Source: Actinophytocola sp035634895
Lineage (GTDB): Bacteria; Actinomycetota; Actinomycetes; Mycobacteriales; Pseudonocardiaceae
DNA length: 64,000 bases
Reading direction: 5' to 3'
NCBI RefSeq assembly: GCF_035634895.1
Contig: NZ_DASQCC010000119.1
Coordinates: 34,729 to 98,728, forward strand
Each line of letters starts with the position of its first letter. Position 1 is the stretch's first letter. Of this stretch, positions 1 to 9,195 are shown piece after piece. A program made the position numbers and the translations under genes. A model generated the notes under the pieces. That model was not told the DNA's origin. It made no database searches and saw nothing but the letters and a program-made list of their open reading frames with translations.

Positions 1-1413
1 GGCCACGGCGGCGGCGGTCAGCACCGTGCCGGCCGCGGCGAGCACGATGGCCGGCCACTGCACCGAGAACTTCAGCCGCCCGGCCCACCAGGCCCGCGCG
101 ACCGCGCGGGCCTGGTCCGCCGGCAGCAGCTCCTCGCTCGCCGACGCCCGCACCATCGCCGCGAACCGCTTGCCGGACAACAGCATCCGCGCGGCGAGGA
201 ACAGCACGAGCACCACCACGAGCACGACCGCGACACCCGCGGCGAACGCGATCCGCAGGTAGAACAGCGGCAGCGTCATCGACGAGGCATCCCCGGCCGG
301 GCGCAGCAGCCGGTACACGCCGTAGCCGAGGGCGGCGGTGAAGCCCACCCCGAGGAACATGCCGAGCGCGGCCACGACCGGGCTGGTCATACCACCGAGA
401 AACCGTCGGAACGGCCGTGGCACACCGGGCTCACGGGTCCGGAGCGCCAGCACGGCCGCGGCCAGGATCAGCACCACGAGCGACAGGAGGGCGAGCCCGG
501 CCGCCCACCGTCCCAGGTCGCCGATGCCGGGCAGGATGCCGCGCCGGCTCAGCGGAAAGTCGCGCACCAGGCCCATCGCGACCACGGACGCGACCAGCAC
601 CGCGACGCCCACGTACAGCATGACGACCGGCATCGCGACCACGAAGAACGTCGGCACGGCACCGCGTTCGCGCGGGTCGCCGACCAGTGCCGTGTGGACG
701 ACCGTCCAGCCGAGCAGCACGACCGCGACCCAGTACAGCCAGCTGGTGCCACCGAACTCACGCACGAGCGACGCGGCGAGCACGGACAGGATGGTCAGCC
801 CCGCCGTCAGGTGCAGGTGCCGGAGGGCCGGCATGTCCTTGTCACCGGTGTAGAGCTCGCCACCCGCGAGCGCGGTCACGGCCTCGTCCGGTAGGGACAC
901 ACCGTCCATCCGCCGGAGTGGTCCGACCAGGAACCGGATCACCAGCAACGCGACCACCGCCGCGGCGAACCCGCCGACCAGCCACCAGCGCGGGTCGCCG
1001 GAACGACCGCCCGCCCCGGTCCACTGCCACGCGAACAGGTCGACCGCGGCGTGGGCGAACGCGAGCACGACGAGTCCGGTGAGGACGATCGCGAGCACCC
1101 GCAACGCGGCCCGCGCAACGGTTTGCGCGCCGTTGCCCCGGCCGTTCGGCAGCATGAAGTACGCGGCGTTGACCAGGCCGAACGGCACCAGCGCGAGCCA
1201 CAGCGCCTGCCGCCACGTGCCGGAGGTCTGGGGCGCCCAGTGGTATCCCTCGATCACGTGCCCGTCCGCCGCGCGGACCTCGTCGCCCGCCGCGTCCACC
1301 GGTCTGAAGAACCGGCCGTCGGTGTCCCCGGCGACCTGCTTCACGAGTGGATGGTCGAGCATGTCCACCGGCGGCGTCCCACTCACGCCGTGGACGCGCA
1401 GTTCCACGAACAC
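1..1413 (-). CDS. Conserved multi-pass membrane protein, C-terminus cut by window edge
   Basis: An open frame on the minus strand runs from a GTG at 1413 off the left edge without a stop, giving at least 471 residues. An in-frame TAA lies 33 bases upstream of this GTG, so the start is nearly fixed. The N-terminus reads VFVELRVHGVSGTPPVDML, an ELRVHGVSG-type opening I associate from memory with uncharacterised actinobacterial membrane proteins. A soluble stretch of about 80 residues is followed by many hydrophobic segments (for example WLALVPFGLVNAAYF and VVLILAAAVLALR). It lies 68 bases downstream of the ABC exporter operon on the same strand and could be co-transcribed. Function unknown; no catalytic motif was recognised. 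Confidence 0.8.
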   Translation of the reverse strand, partial: MFVELRVHGVSGTPPVDMLDHPLVKQVAGDTDGRFFRPVDAAGDEVRAADGHVIEGYHWAPQTSGTWRQALWLALVPFGLVNAAYFMLPNGRGNGAQTVARAALRVLAIVLTGLVVLAFAHAAVDLFAWQWTGAGGRSGDPRWWLVGGFAAAVVALLVIRFLVGPLRRMDGVSLPDEAVTALAGGELYTGDKDMPALRHLHLTAGLTILSVLAASLVREFGGTSWLYWVAVVLLGWTVVHTALVGDPRERGAVPTFFVVAMPVVMLYVGVAVLVASVVAMGLVRDFPLSRRGILPGIGDLGRWAAGLALLSLVVLILAAAVLALRTREPGVPRPFRRFLGGMTSPVVAALGMFLGVGFTAALGYGVYRLLRPAGDASSMTLPLFYLRIAFAAGVAVVLVVVLVLFLAARMLLSGKRFAAMVRASASEELLPADQARAVARAWWAGRLKFSVQWPAIVLAAAGTVLTAAAVA

Positions 1414-1481
1414 ACCCCGTGGTCGCGTGACACGGCCGGATCGTTACGGCCGGATCGTTACGGCCCGGCCCCGGCCCGGCC

Positions 1482-3071
1482 TCAGCCCGGCACGTCCCGC
1501 CGCCGGAAACCGGTGAGGCCGGCCACCGTCACCCCCACCGCGACCACCATGAGCAGCACCAGTGGCAGTGCGGTCACCTGGCCGCCCGGCAGCTTCGGCA
1601 GGTGGGTGAACGGCGAGACGTCCAGCACCCACTGGTCCACCCCGAGGCCCTGGCCGACCAGGCCGACCAGCACGCAGACCGCGAGCGCCGCCCACGCCAC
1701 CGCGGCGAACCGGGGCAGCAGGCCGAACAGCAGCACCGCCACCGCGGACAGGATCCACACCGCCGGCAGCTGGATCACCGCGCCGGCCAGCAGCGGGGGC
1801 ACCTCGCCGCCGACGTCGTGCACGTTCATGCCGTGCGTGATGCCCATCGCGAGCCCGGCGGCGAGAAGTGCCACGGCCGGGCCGAGCAGTGCGAACAGCA
1901 GGTGGGACGCCAGCCAGCGCAGCCGGCCGGTCGCCGTCGCCAGCACCGGTTCGGCGTGGCCGGCGGTCTCCTCGGCGCGGGCCCGCAGCATCGCCTGGAT
2001 CGCGTACGCGCCGGCGATGATCCCGAGCAGACCGACCGTGCCGGCCAGGTAGCTGTCGATCAGGCCCTGCGCGCCGCCGAGCCGGGCGAAGACGTCCTTC
2101 ATCGCCTGGTTGTCGCCGACGAGGTCGCCGACGCCCTCGGCCAGGTACCCGAAGACCACGCCGAGCGCGACGAACCCGCCGGTCCACGCGGCGAGCAGCC
2201 CGCGGTGCAGCCGCCAGGCCAGCGCGAACGGCGAGCCCAGCGCACCGACCGCCGGACCGGGACGCGGTGGCAGCAGGCCGGCGCCCACGTCCCGCCGGCC
2301 GGACAGCACGACCGCGGCGGCGACCAGTGCGGCGGTCGCGGCGAGCACGACGAGCACCAGCCAGAGCCGGTCGTCGCCGTACGGGCGGATCGCCTGCACC
2401 CAGCCGATCGGGGACAGGCCGGTCACCCAGGACAGCGGCCCGTCCGTCATCCCGCTGACGTCGCCGACCACGCGCAGCACGTACGAGACGCCCAGCACGG
2501 TCATGGCGATGCCGCGTGCGGCGCCGGCGCCGTCGGTCAGCTGCGCGGCCACCGCGCCGATGCCGGCGAACACCCAGCCGGTCGCGGCCAGCTCCAGCCC
2601 GAACGCCAGCGAACCCGTGCCCGGCAGGTGTTGTCCGGACATGCCCGCGGCGAGCAGCAGGCCCATGACCAGACTGGCGGCGCAGGTGGCGATCAGCGCG
2701 GACGCGAGCCCCGCGTGCCGGCCGACGACCGCGGAGCCGAGCAGCTCCCGGCGGCCCGCCTCCTCCTCGGTCCGCGTGTGCCGGATGACGGTGAGGATCG
2801 CGATCAGACCGACGACCACCGGGATGAACCCGGCGCGCCACGCGACCAGCTCACCGATGCTGGACCCGAACAGCTGCCCGTACAGCGCGACGAACCCCGC
2901 GTTGGTGGCGCTGGTGGTCGCGTACTGGGCCTTCTCCGCGGCGGTCGGGAACAACCCGTCGATGCTCGCCACGTAGGACATCGGCACCACGGCGAGGACC
3001 ACGACCCACAGGGGCATGATCACGCGGTCACGCCGCAGGATCAGCCGGACGAGCTGCCATGTCCCCGTCAC
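1482..3071 (-). CDS. ABC-2 type exporter permease (polyketide-antibiotic exporter family)
   Basis: This 529-residue integral membrane protein is the membrane half of an ABC exporter. The start is a GTG at 3071 that overlaps the stop of the ATPase gene by four bases (GTGA), so the two are translationally coupled; the frame stays open further upstream but that part only shadows the ATPase gene. The protein shows two similar halves of about six hydrophobic segments each, the first beginning with MPLWVVVLAVVPMSYVASI, and a soluble loop after the first helix (AEKAQYATTSATNAG). This layout matches the family annotated as exporters of polyketide antibiotics. The substrate cannot be read from sequence; drug or lipid efflux induced through the TetR gene of the same operon is an inference. 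Confidence 0.88.
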   Translation of the reverse strand: MTGTWQLVRLILRRDRVIMPLWVVVLAVVPMSYVASIDGLFPTAAEKAQYATTSATNAGFVALYGQLFGSSIGELVAWRAGFIPVVVGLIAILTVIRHTRTEEEAGRRELLGSAVVGRHAGLASALIATCAASLVMGLLLAAGMSGQHLPGTGSLAFGLELAATGWVFAGIGAVAAQLTDGAGAARGIAMTVLGVSYVLRVVGDVSGMTDGPLSWVTGLSPIGWVQAIRPYGDDRLWLVLVVLAATAALVAAAVVLSGRRDVGAGLLPPRPGPAVGALGSPFALAWRLHRGLLAAWTGGFVALGVVFGYLAEGVGDLVGDNQAMKDVFARLGGAQGLIDSYLAGTVGLLGIIAGAYAIQAMLRARAEETAGHAEPVLATATGRLRWLASHLLFALLGPAVALLAAGLAMGITHGMNVHDVGGEVPPLLAGAVIQLPAVWILSAVAVLLFGLLPRFAAVAWAALAVCVLVGLVGQGLGVDQWVLDVSPFTHLPKLPGGQVTALPLVLLMVVAVGVTVAGLTGFRRRDVPG

Positions 3072-3988
3072 CGCGTCACCTCGCCGGCCGGGTCGGTCCG
3101 CCTCGTCGCGCCCGCGCCCGTGTAGTGGCGCAGGAACAGCTCCTCCAGCGTCGGCGGCTGGCTCACCAGCGACCGCACGCCCGCGGAAGTGAGCGCCCGC
3201 AAGGCTTCCTCCAGCGCGGGAGTGTCCACATCGAACTTGACGTGCCCGTCCCGCACGAGCAGGGCGTGCACCCCCGGCAGGTCCGCGAGCCCGTTCGCCG
3301 GGCCGGCGAGGTCGGCCTCGATGGACGTGCGGGTCAGGTGCCGCAGGCCGGCGAGCGAGCCGGTCTCGACCGTGCGGCCCTCCCGGATGATCGTGACCCG
3401 GTCGCACAGCGCCTCGACCTCGGCGAGGATGTGGCTGGACAGCAACACGGTCCGGCCGCGCTCCTCCCGCACGACCTCGCGGAAGACCTCCTCCATCAAC
3501 GGGTCCAGCCCGGACGTCGGCTCGTCGAGCAGCAGCAGTTCCACGTTCGACGCGAAGGCCGCGACCAGCGCCACCTTCTGCCGGTTGCCCTTGGAGTACG
3601 TGCGTGCCTTCTTGCGCGGGTCGAGGTCGAACCGCTCCAGCAGCTCGTCGCGACGGGTCTTGTCCAGGCCGCCCCGCAGCCGGCCGAGCAGGTCGATCAC
3701 CTCGCCGCCGGACAGGTTCGGCCACAGCGTCACGTCGCCCGGCACGTACGCGAGCCGCCGGTGCAGCTCGACCGCGTCGGCCCACGGGTCGCCGCCGAGC
3801 AGCCGGACGGACCCCGCGTCGGCCCTGATCAGTCCCAGCAGCACGCGGATCGCGGTGGACTTGCCCGCCCCGTTCGGGCCGAGGAAGCCGTGCACCTCAC
3901 CGGTTCGCACGGACAGGTCGAGGCCGTCCAGCGCCCTGGTCCGCCCGAACGTCTTGACCAGGCCCGCAACGCTGATCGCGTCAGTCAT
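3068..3988 (-). CDS. ABC transporter ATP-binding subunit
   Basis: This 306-residue ATPase powers the adjoining ABC-2 permease at the inner face of the membrane. Walker A is GPNGAGKST at residues 37-45, the signature region is YSKGNRQKV near 131 and Walker B is LLLLDEPTSGLD near 151. The signature is the KGNRQ variant usual in drug and antibiotic exporters. The last hundred residues form the C-terminal extension typical of DrrA-like ATPases (HVKFDVDTPALEEAL). The ATG at 3988 overlaps the stop of the upstream TetR gene by four bases (ATGA), and its own stop overlaps the permease start, so regulator, ATPase and permease form one coupled operon. Confidence 0.94.
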   Translation of the reverse strand: MTDAISVAGLVKTFGRTRALDGLDLSVRTGEVHGFLGPNGAGKSTAIRVLLGLIRADAGSVRLLGGDPWADAVELHRRLAYVPGDVTLWPNLSGGEVIDLLGRLRGGLDKTRRDELLERFDLDPRKKARTYSKGNRQKVALVAAFASNVELLLLDEPTSGLDPLMEEVFREVVREERGRTVLLSSHILAEVEALCDRVTIIREGRTVETGSLAGLRHLTRTSIEADLAGPANGLADLPGVHALLVRDGHVKFDVDTPALEEALRALTSAGVRSLVSQPPTLEELFLRHYTGAGATRRTDPAGEVTR

Positions 3989-4641
3989 GTCGAGGTCCCT
4001 TCAGTGGTGGACCGCCTCGCGGCCCGCTCGAGACCGGCCCGCGCCGCGGCGGCTTCCTCCGGACTCATCATCGGATGGGAGTAGATGTCGAGCAGCGCGC
4101 TGGCGAGCCGGATGTCGCCCTCCGGCGTGGAAAGGTCCACCCCGAACGCCCGGGACAGGTGCTCGAACAGGATCGGGATGGCGAGCCCCCAGGCCGTGAC
4201 CACCGCCGCCCTGTCCCGCACCGGCACGTCCGGTTCCCCGTCCCCCTTGACGAAGCCCGTGAACCAGGCCTCGCTCATGCCCACCATCTCGTCGAACAGC
4301 TCGCTCGCGCCGCCGTCGATGAGCGACCGGGCGACGTAGCGGTGGTAGCGGCCGCTCGGCCGCCGCGTGGCGGACGCCTTCGCGAGGTCGCCTTCCTTGA
4401 TGGCGGCCCAGGTTTCCTCGTTCAGCTTGCGGACGGTCCGCAGCACGTACTCGTCGCAGGCGGCGTGCAACGCCTCCTTGCTGCCGAAGTGGTGCCTGAC
4501 CAGTCCCGACGAAACCCCGGCCGTCTCGGCGATGCCGCGGATCGTGGCCTTCTCGAAGCCGTGTTCGCCGAAGTGCCTCATCGCCGCGTCCCGGATTCGG
4601 GCACGCGCGGTGAGATCTTCCGGATCGGGTGGACTACTCAC
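3985..4641 (-). CDS. TetR-family regulator, first gene of exporter operon
   Basis: A 218-residue TetR repressor. The N-terminal helix-turn-helix is clear (TIRGIAETAGVSSGLVRHHFGSKEAL, residues about 30-58, quoted here in two adjoining parts: TIRGIAETAGVSSGL and VRHHFGSKEAL). The C-terminal half is a ligand-binding domain of the YcdC-like kind with no recognisable specificity. The start is GTG at 4641. It heads the exporter operon (TetR, ATPase, permease, all overlapping by four bases), a layout that usually means a self-repressed, drug-induced pump. A perfect inverted repeat ACTACAC-N4-GTGTAGT lies 12 bases upstream and is the likely operator. Confidence 0.92.
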   Translation of the reverse strand: MSSPPDPEDLTARARIRDAAMRHFGEHGFEKATIRGIAETAGVSSGLVRHHFGSKEALHAACDEYVLRTVRKLNEETWAAIKEGDLAKASATRRPSGRYHRYVARSLIDGGASELFDEMVGMSEAWFTGFVKGDGEPDVPVRDRAAVVTAWGLAIPILFEHLSRAFGVDLSTPEGDIRLASALLDIYSHPMMSPEEAAAARAGLERAARRSTTEGTST

Positions 4642-4652
4642 ACGTGCAGCGT

Positions 4653-4670
4653 ACTACACACACGTGTAGT
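4653..4670. promoter_or_regulatory. Probable TetR operator, ACTACAC-N4-GTGTAGT
   Basis: Perfect 7-bp inverted repeat with a 4-base spacer, 12 bases upstream of the TetR GTG and about 100 bases from the divergent nuclease gene. Position and symmetry fit autoregulation of the exporter operon; binding is inferred. Confidence 0.7.
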
Positions 4671-4769
4671 CGGACGCACAACGATCCCGCAACGTACATC
4701 CGCGCGCATTTTTCTGGACACCATTCACATTTAGGCTCCTCCGGTTCCACCCGTGCGATGGAGGCCTGA

Positions 4770-7700
4770 ATGCCAAGCAGTAGACGTGTCCGCTTACGCC
4801 AAGCCGTCGGGACGCTGACCGCGATCGCCACGGTCGCGCTCAGTGCCACCACGGCCTCGGCGCAGGCAGCGGATCCGTTCATCAGTGAGATCCACTACGA
4901 CAACGCCGGCGCGGACACCGGCGAGGCGCTGGAGGTCCAAGCCGATGCCGGTTTCGACCTGACCGGCTGGAAACTCGCCCTGTACAACGGGAACGGCGGT
5001 GCCGTGTACAACACGGCGACGCTGTCCGGCACGGTCCCCGCCGCGGGCGTGGTCGTGCAGAGCTACCCCACCGACGGCATCCAGAACGGCGCTCCCGACG
5101 GCGTCGCGCTCGTGCGCCCGGACGGCACCGTCGCCGAGTTCCTGTCCTACGAGGGCGGGATGACGGCGGTGGGCGGCCCCGCGAACGGCATGGCCGCGAC
5201 GGACATCGGCGTGTCCGAGGCCACCTCCACCCCGGTTGGCTACTCGCTGCAGAAGGTCGGCGGCGTCTGGCAGGCCGCGGCCCCCAACACGTTCGGCACC
5301 CGCAACTCCGGCGGCGGCGACCCGGATCCCGACCCGGCCGGCTGCGCCGGCCTCACGGTCGACCACACGATCGCCGAGGTCCAGGGCACGACCGACACCT
5401 CCCCGCTGGCCGGCAGCCAGGTCGTGGTCGAGGGCGTCGTGACCGCGGACCACCGCACCGGCGGCTACAACGGCATCTACGTCCAGACCGCCGGCTCCGG
5501 CGGGCACGCGCCCGCGGCCGGTGTCGCCTCGGACGGCGTCTTCGTCTACCTGACCGCCAACGCCGCCAACCACCCGACCGTCGCGATCGGCGACCAGGTG
5601 CGGGTGCGCGGCAACGTCAGCGAGTTCAACGGTCTCACCGAGATCAGCATCGGCGCCCGGACCGACGTGGGGGTGTGCGCCAACAACGCACCCCTGCCGG
5701 CGCCGGTCCCGCTCACGCTGCCGCTCGACCCCGCCGCACGCGAGTCCGCGGAGTCGATGCTGGTCGCGCCGGTCGGCGACTACACGGTCTCGGAGGTCTT
5801 CAACACCAACCGCTTCGGCGAGGTCGTCCTCGCGGCCGGTGACCGGCCCGCGCCGATCCCGACCGACCTGTACCGCCCGAGCACCCCGGAGGCGCTGAAC
5901 CAGGCGGCGGACAACAAGCTGCGCCGGCTGCTGCTGGACGACGGCTCGACGACGAACCTGTCGACCGCGGGCCAACTGCCGCCGTACGTCTACCCGGACG
6001 CCCCGTTGCGCGTGGGTGACCAGGTGGAGGCGTTCTCGCCGACCGTGCTGTCCTACGGGTTCGCCGAGTGGCGGTTGCAGCCGACCACCCCGGTGACCGC
6101 GACGACGCCTGCCTTGCAGCGCACCACGTTCAAGTCGACCAACCCGCGGACCCCGGCGCCGGAGAACGTGGGCGGCGACATCCGGATCGCGAGCTTCAAC
6201 GTGCTGAACTACTTCGTCCACTTCGGCGGCGACGCCCGCGGCGCGGACGACGAGGCAGGCCTGGCGAAGCAGGAGGCCAAGATCGTGTCCGCGATCTCGG
6301 CGCTGGGCGCGGACGTCGTGGCACTGGAGGAGGTCGAGAACTCGATCCGCTTCGAGGCGAACGACCCGCAGAAGGCACTGAAGCGGCTCGTCGCGGCCCT
6401 CAACGCCAAGGACGGCGCGGGCACGTGGGACTACGTGCGTTCGCCCGCGAACCTGCCGCCGGCCAGCCAGCAGGACGTCATCACCGCCGCGGTCATCTTC
6501 AAGCCCGGCTCGGTGACCCCGTCGGGCGAGTCGAGGACGATCAACGACGAGACCGTGTGGTTCAACGCGCGCGAGCCGATCGCGCAGACCTTCACGGCGG
6601 GCGGCGAGAAGTTCACGGTCGTCGCCAACCACATGAAGTCGAAGTCCCCTTCGGACTCCGCGACCGGCGACAACGCGGACGCGGGTGACGGCCAGGGCCA
6701 GTTCAACGGCGACCGCGTCCGCCAGGCGCACTCGCTGATCACGTTCGTCGACCAGCTGAAGGCCTCCTCGGGCAGCGACGACGTGATGGTCCTCGGCGAC
6801 TTCAACTCCTACACCCAGGAAGACCCGATGAAGGTCTTCTACGACGCGGGCTTCCAGGACGTGTCGAACGGTGAGGCCAGCTACGTGTTCGGCGGCGAGT
6901 CCGGCTCGCTCGACCACGCGGTCGCGACGCCGTCGCTCGCGGCGAAGGTCACCGGCGTGGACGTGTGGCAGATCAACTCGCACGAGTCGTTCGCGTTCGA
7001 GTACGACGGCCACCCGGCCTTCTACCAGCCGAACCCGTATCGGGCGAGCGACCACAACCCCAAGGTGATCGGCCTCTCGACGCGACCGGCCGGTCCGGTC
7101 GACCTGCAGTTGTTGGGTATCAACGACTTCCACGGCCGGCTCGAGTCCCCGGCCACCGGCGCGAACGGCCCGATCGGTGGCGCCGCACAGCTTTCGGGCC
7201 TGGTGGGCCAGCTGCGCGGACAGAACCCGAACACGCTGTTCCTGTCGGCCGGCGACAACATCGGCGCGTCGACGTTCATCTCGGCCATCGACAAGGACAA
7301 CCCGACGCTCGACGCGCTGAACCTGATGGGGCTGGACGCCTCCTCGGTCGGCAACCACGAGTTCGACAAGGGCTTCGCGGACCTGCACGACCGCGTGATC
7401 CCGAAGGCGCGGTTCCCATACCTGGGTGCCAACGTCTACCGGGGCACGGAGCACGCGCTCACGCCGTACGAGGTCAGGACGGTGGACGGGGTGCGGGTCG
7501 GCATCGTCGGGCTGGTGACCGAGCAGACGGCGTCACTGGTGAGCCCGGACGGGATCGCCGGCCTGACCTTCAAGGATCCGGTGCCGGAGGCCGAAGCCGT
7601 TGCCGCACAGCTGAAGGACGGCAACGAGAACAACGGCGAGGCCGATGTCGTGGTCGTGGTCGCGCACGAGGGCGCGGCGACCGAGAACATCGGCTCCGTC

Positions 7701-9131
7701 GCGGATCTGCAGCGGGACCCGGTCTTCGGGCGGTTCATGAGCATGAGCGCGAACGTCGACGCGATCCTGTCCGGACACACGCACCAGGCGTACGCGTTCG
7801 AGGCGCCCATCCCGGGCACCGACCGGCTGCGCCCGGTGGTGCAGGCCGAGGACTACGGCATGAAGCTGTCCAAGGTCACGCTGTCGGTCGACCCGACGAC
7901 CAAGCAGGTGCTGGGGTCGGACGCCACGCTGCTGGACGTCGTCGGGGCACCGTCGGACCCGGCGGTCGCGGACGTCGTGGCGCGGGCCAAGGCGAACGCC
8001 AACGAGTTGGGCAAGCAGCCGCTCGGCTCGATCACCGGGGACATCAGGCGTGCGGTCACGTCGACCGGCGCGGAGGACCGCGGCAGCGAGTCGGTGCTGG
8101 GCAACTTCATCGCGGACGTGCAGTTGGCCGGTACCAGGGACGCGGGCCGGGGCGGGGCGCAGATCGCGCTCATGAACCCGGGCGGCCTGCGGGCCGACCT
8201 GCTCTACGCGCCGGACGGCGTGGTCACGTACTCGGAGGCGTTCTCGGTGCAGCCGTTCGCCAACGACGTCGTGACCAGGACCTACACCGGTGCGCAGCTC
8301 AAGGCCGCGCTGGAGGAGCAGTGGCAGCCGGCGGGTGCGTCGCGGCCGAAACTGCACCTGGGTGTGTCGAAGGGCTTCGCCTACACCTACCTGCCGGACA
8401 ACCCGGCGGGGCAGCGGATCACCGGCATGACGCTGAACGGCCGGCCGATCGCGCCGGCCGCGACCTACCGGGTGACGGTGAACTCGTTCCTGGCCGCGGG
8501 TGGCGACAACTTCGCCACCCTGGCGCAGGGCACGAACACGGTCACCACGGGCGACAACGACCTGACCATGCTGACCGCCTACCTCGGCGCCAACTCGCCG
8601 GTGACGGCGGACCCGGCGCCGCGGTCCTCGGTCGGCGTGCCGGTGCCCACCTGTGACCGGACGATCACCGGCATGAAGTTCGGCGCCGTGGTCGTGACGT
8701 CCGGACTGACCTGTGTGGACGACGCCACGATCTTCGGTGGCATCGTGGTGAGGCCGGGCGCCTCACTGAAGGTGACCGGCGGCCACCTCATCGGTCCGGT
8801 GTCGGCCACGTCGCCGGGGGCGGTCACGCTGTCCGGTGTCGAGGTCATCGGTCCGGTCTCGGTGACGGGCGCGACCGGCGCGGTGCTGGTCGACAAGGGC
8901 AGGCTCACCGGCCCGGTCGTCCTGCACGGCGACAAGGCCGGCGTGAAGATCGACACCGCGTCGGTGATCGGCCCGGTCTCGGTGACGGGCAACACCGGCG
9001 GGCCGGCGGTCGTCGCGGGCAACACGATCGTGGGCCCGCTTGCCTGTTCGGGCAACGACCCGGCCCCCGGCAACGGCGGCAGGAAGAACAAGGTGTACGG
9101 CCCGGCGACGGGCCAGTGCGCGAAGCTGTGA
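4770..9131 (+). CDS. Secreted ExeM/NucH-type nuclease fused to 5'-nucleotidase, with repeat tail
   Basis: A 1453-residue extracellular enzyme. A signal peptide ends near residue 33 (TASAQA). Then come a lamin-tail-like domain (about 34-170, ISEIHYDNAG), an OB-fold ExeM/NucH region (about 190-460), an endonuclease/exonuclease/phosphatase domain (about 470-765: SFNVLNYF, ALEEVEN, LGDFNSY, SDHNP) and a metallo-dependent 5'-nucleotidase (about 780-1300: INDFHGRL, GNHEFDKG, GHTHQAY, NPGGLRADL, then the substrate-binding C-terminal domain). Both active sites look intact, so it may degrade extracellular DNA and dephosphorylate the nucleotides, a phosphate and purine scavenging role. The last 150 residues carry repeats of IGPVSVTG type, likely a beta-helix tail. 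ATG 4770 is preceded by GGAGG at 4760. A strong terminator follows. Confidence 0.93.
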   Translation: MPSSRRVRLRQAVGTLTAIATVALSATTASAQAADPFISEIHYDNAGADTGEALEVQADAGFDLTGWKLALYNGNGGAVYNTATLSGTVPAAGVVVQSYPTDGIQNGAPDGVALVRPDGTVAEFLSYEGGMTAVGGPANGMAATDIGVSEATSTPVGYSLQKVGGVWQAAAPNTFGTRNSGGGDPDPDPAGCAGLTVDHTIAEVQGTTDTSPLAGSQVVVEGVVTADHRTGGYNGIYVQTAGSGGHAPAAGVASDGVFVYLTANAANHPTVAIGDQVRVRGNVSEFNGLTEISIGARTDVGVCANNAPLPAPVPLTLPLDPAARESAESMLVAPVGDYTVSEVFNTNRFGEVVLAAGDRPAPIPTDLYRPSTPEALNQAADNKLRRLLLDDGSTTNLSTAGQLPPYVYPDAPLRVGDQVEAFSPTVLSYGFAEWRLQPTTPVTATTPALQRTTFKSTNPRTPAPENVGGDIRIASFNVLNYFVHFGGDARGADDEAGLAKQEAKIVSAISALGADVVALEEVENSIRFEANDPQKALKRLVAALNAKDGAGTWDYVRSPANLPPASQQDVITAAVIFKPGSVTPSGESRTINDETVWFNAREPIAQTFTAGGEKFTVVANHMKSKSPSDSATGDNADAGDGQGQFNGDRVRQAHSLITFVDQLKASSGSDDVMVLGDFNSYTQEDPMKVFYDAGFQDVSNGEASYVFGGESGSLDHAVATPSLAAKVTGVDVWQINSHESFAFEYDGHPAFYQPNPYRASDHNPKVIGLSTRPAGPVDLQLLGINDFHGRLESPATGANGPIGGAAQLSGLVGQLRGQNPNTLFLSAGDNIGASTFISAIDKDNPTLDALNLMGLDASSVGNHEFDKGFADLHDRVIPKARFPYLGANVYRGTEHALTPYEVRTVDGVRVGIVGLVTEQTASLVSPDGIAGLTFKDPVPEAEAVAAQLKDGNENNGEADVVVVVAHEGAATENIGSVADLQRDPVFGRFMSMSANVDAILSGHTHQAYAFEAPIPGTDRLRPVVQAEDYGMKLSKVTLSVDPTTKQVLGSDATLLDVVGAPSDPAVADVVARAKANANELGKQPLGSITGDIRRAVTSTGAEDRGSESVLGNFIADVQLAGTRDAGRGGAQIALMNPGGLRADLLYAPDGVVTYSEAFSVQPFANDVVTRTYTGAQLKAALEEQWQPAGASRPKLHLGVSKGFAYTYLPDNPAGQRITGMTLNGRPIAPAATYRVTVNSFLAAGGDNFATLAQGTNTVTTGDNDLTMLTAYLGANSPVTADPAPRSSVGVPVPTCDRTITGMKFGAVVVTSGLTCVDDATIFGGIVVRPGASLKVTGGHLIGPVSATSPGAVTLSGVEVIGPVSVTGATGAVLVDKGRLTGPVVLHGDKAGVKIDTASVIGPVSVTGNTGGPAVVAGNTIVGPLACSGNDPAPGNGGRKNKVYGPATGQCAKL

Positions 9132-9140
9132 GTGGGTGAC

Positions 9141-9185
9141 GGAGGGGCCCGCCCGGTGTGCTGCCGGGCGGGCCCCTCCTTGTTA
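9141..9185 (+). terminator. Rho-independent-type terminator of the nuclease gene
   Basis: Perfect 16-bp stem (9141-9156 with 9164-9179), 7-base loop, followed by a short T-containing tail (TTGTT). It lies 9 bases after the stop codon. Confidence 0.85.
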
Positions 9186-9195
9186 GCGTGAGGTC

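Noticed and set aside
4794..7454. 886-codon open frame on the minus strand opposite the nuclease gene
   Set aside because: Mirror frame of a very GC-rich gene; Arg/Val/Asp-rich sequence, no domains, while the plus strand has a full domain series.
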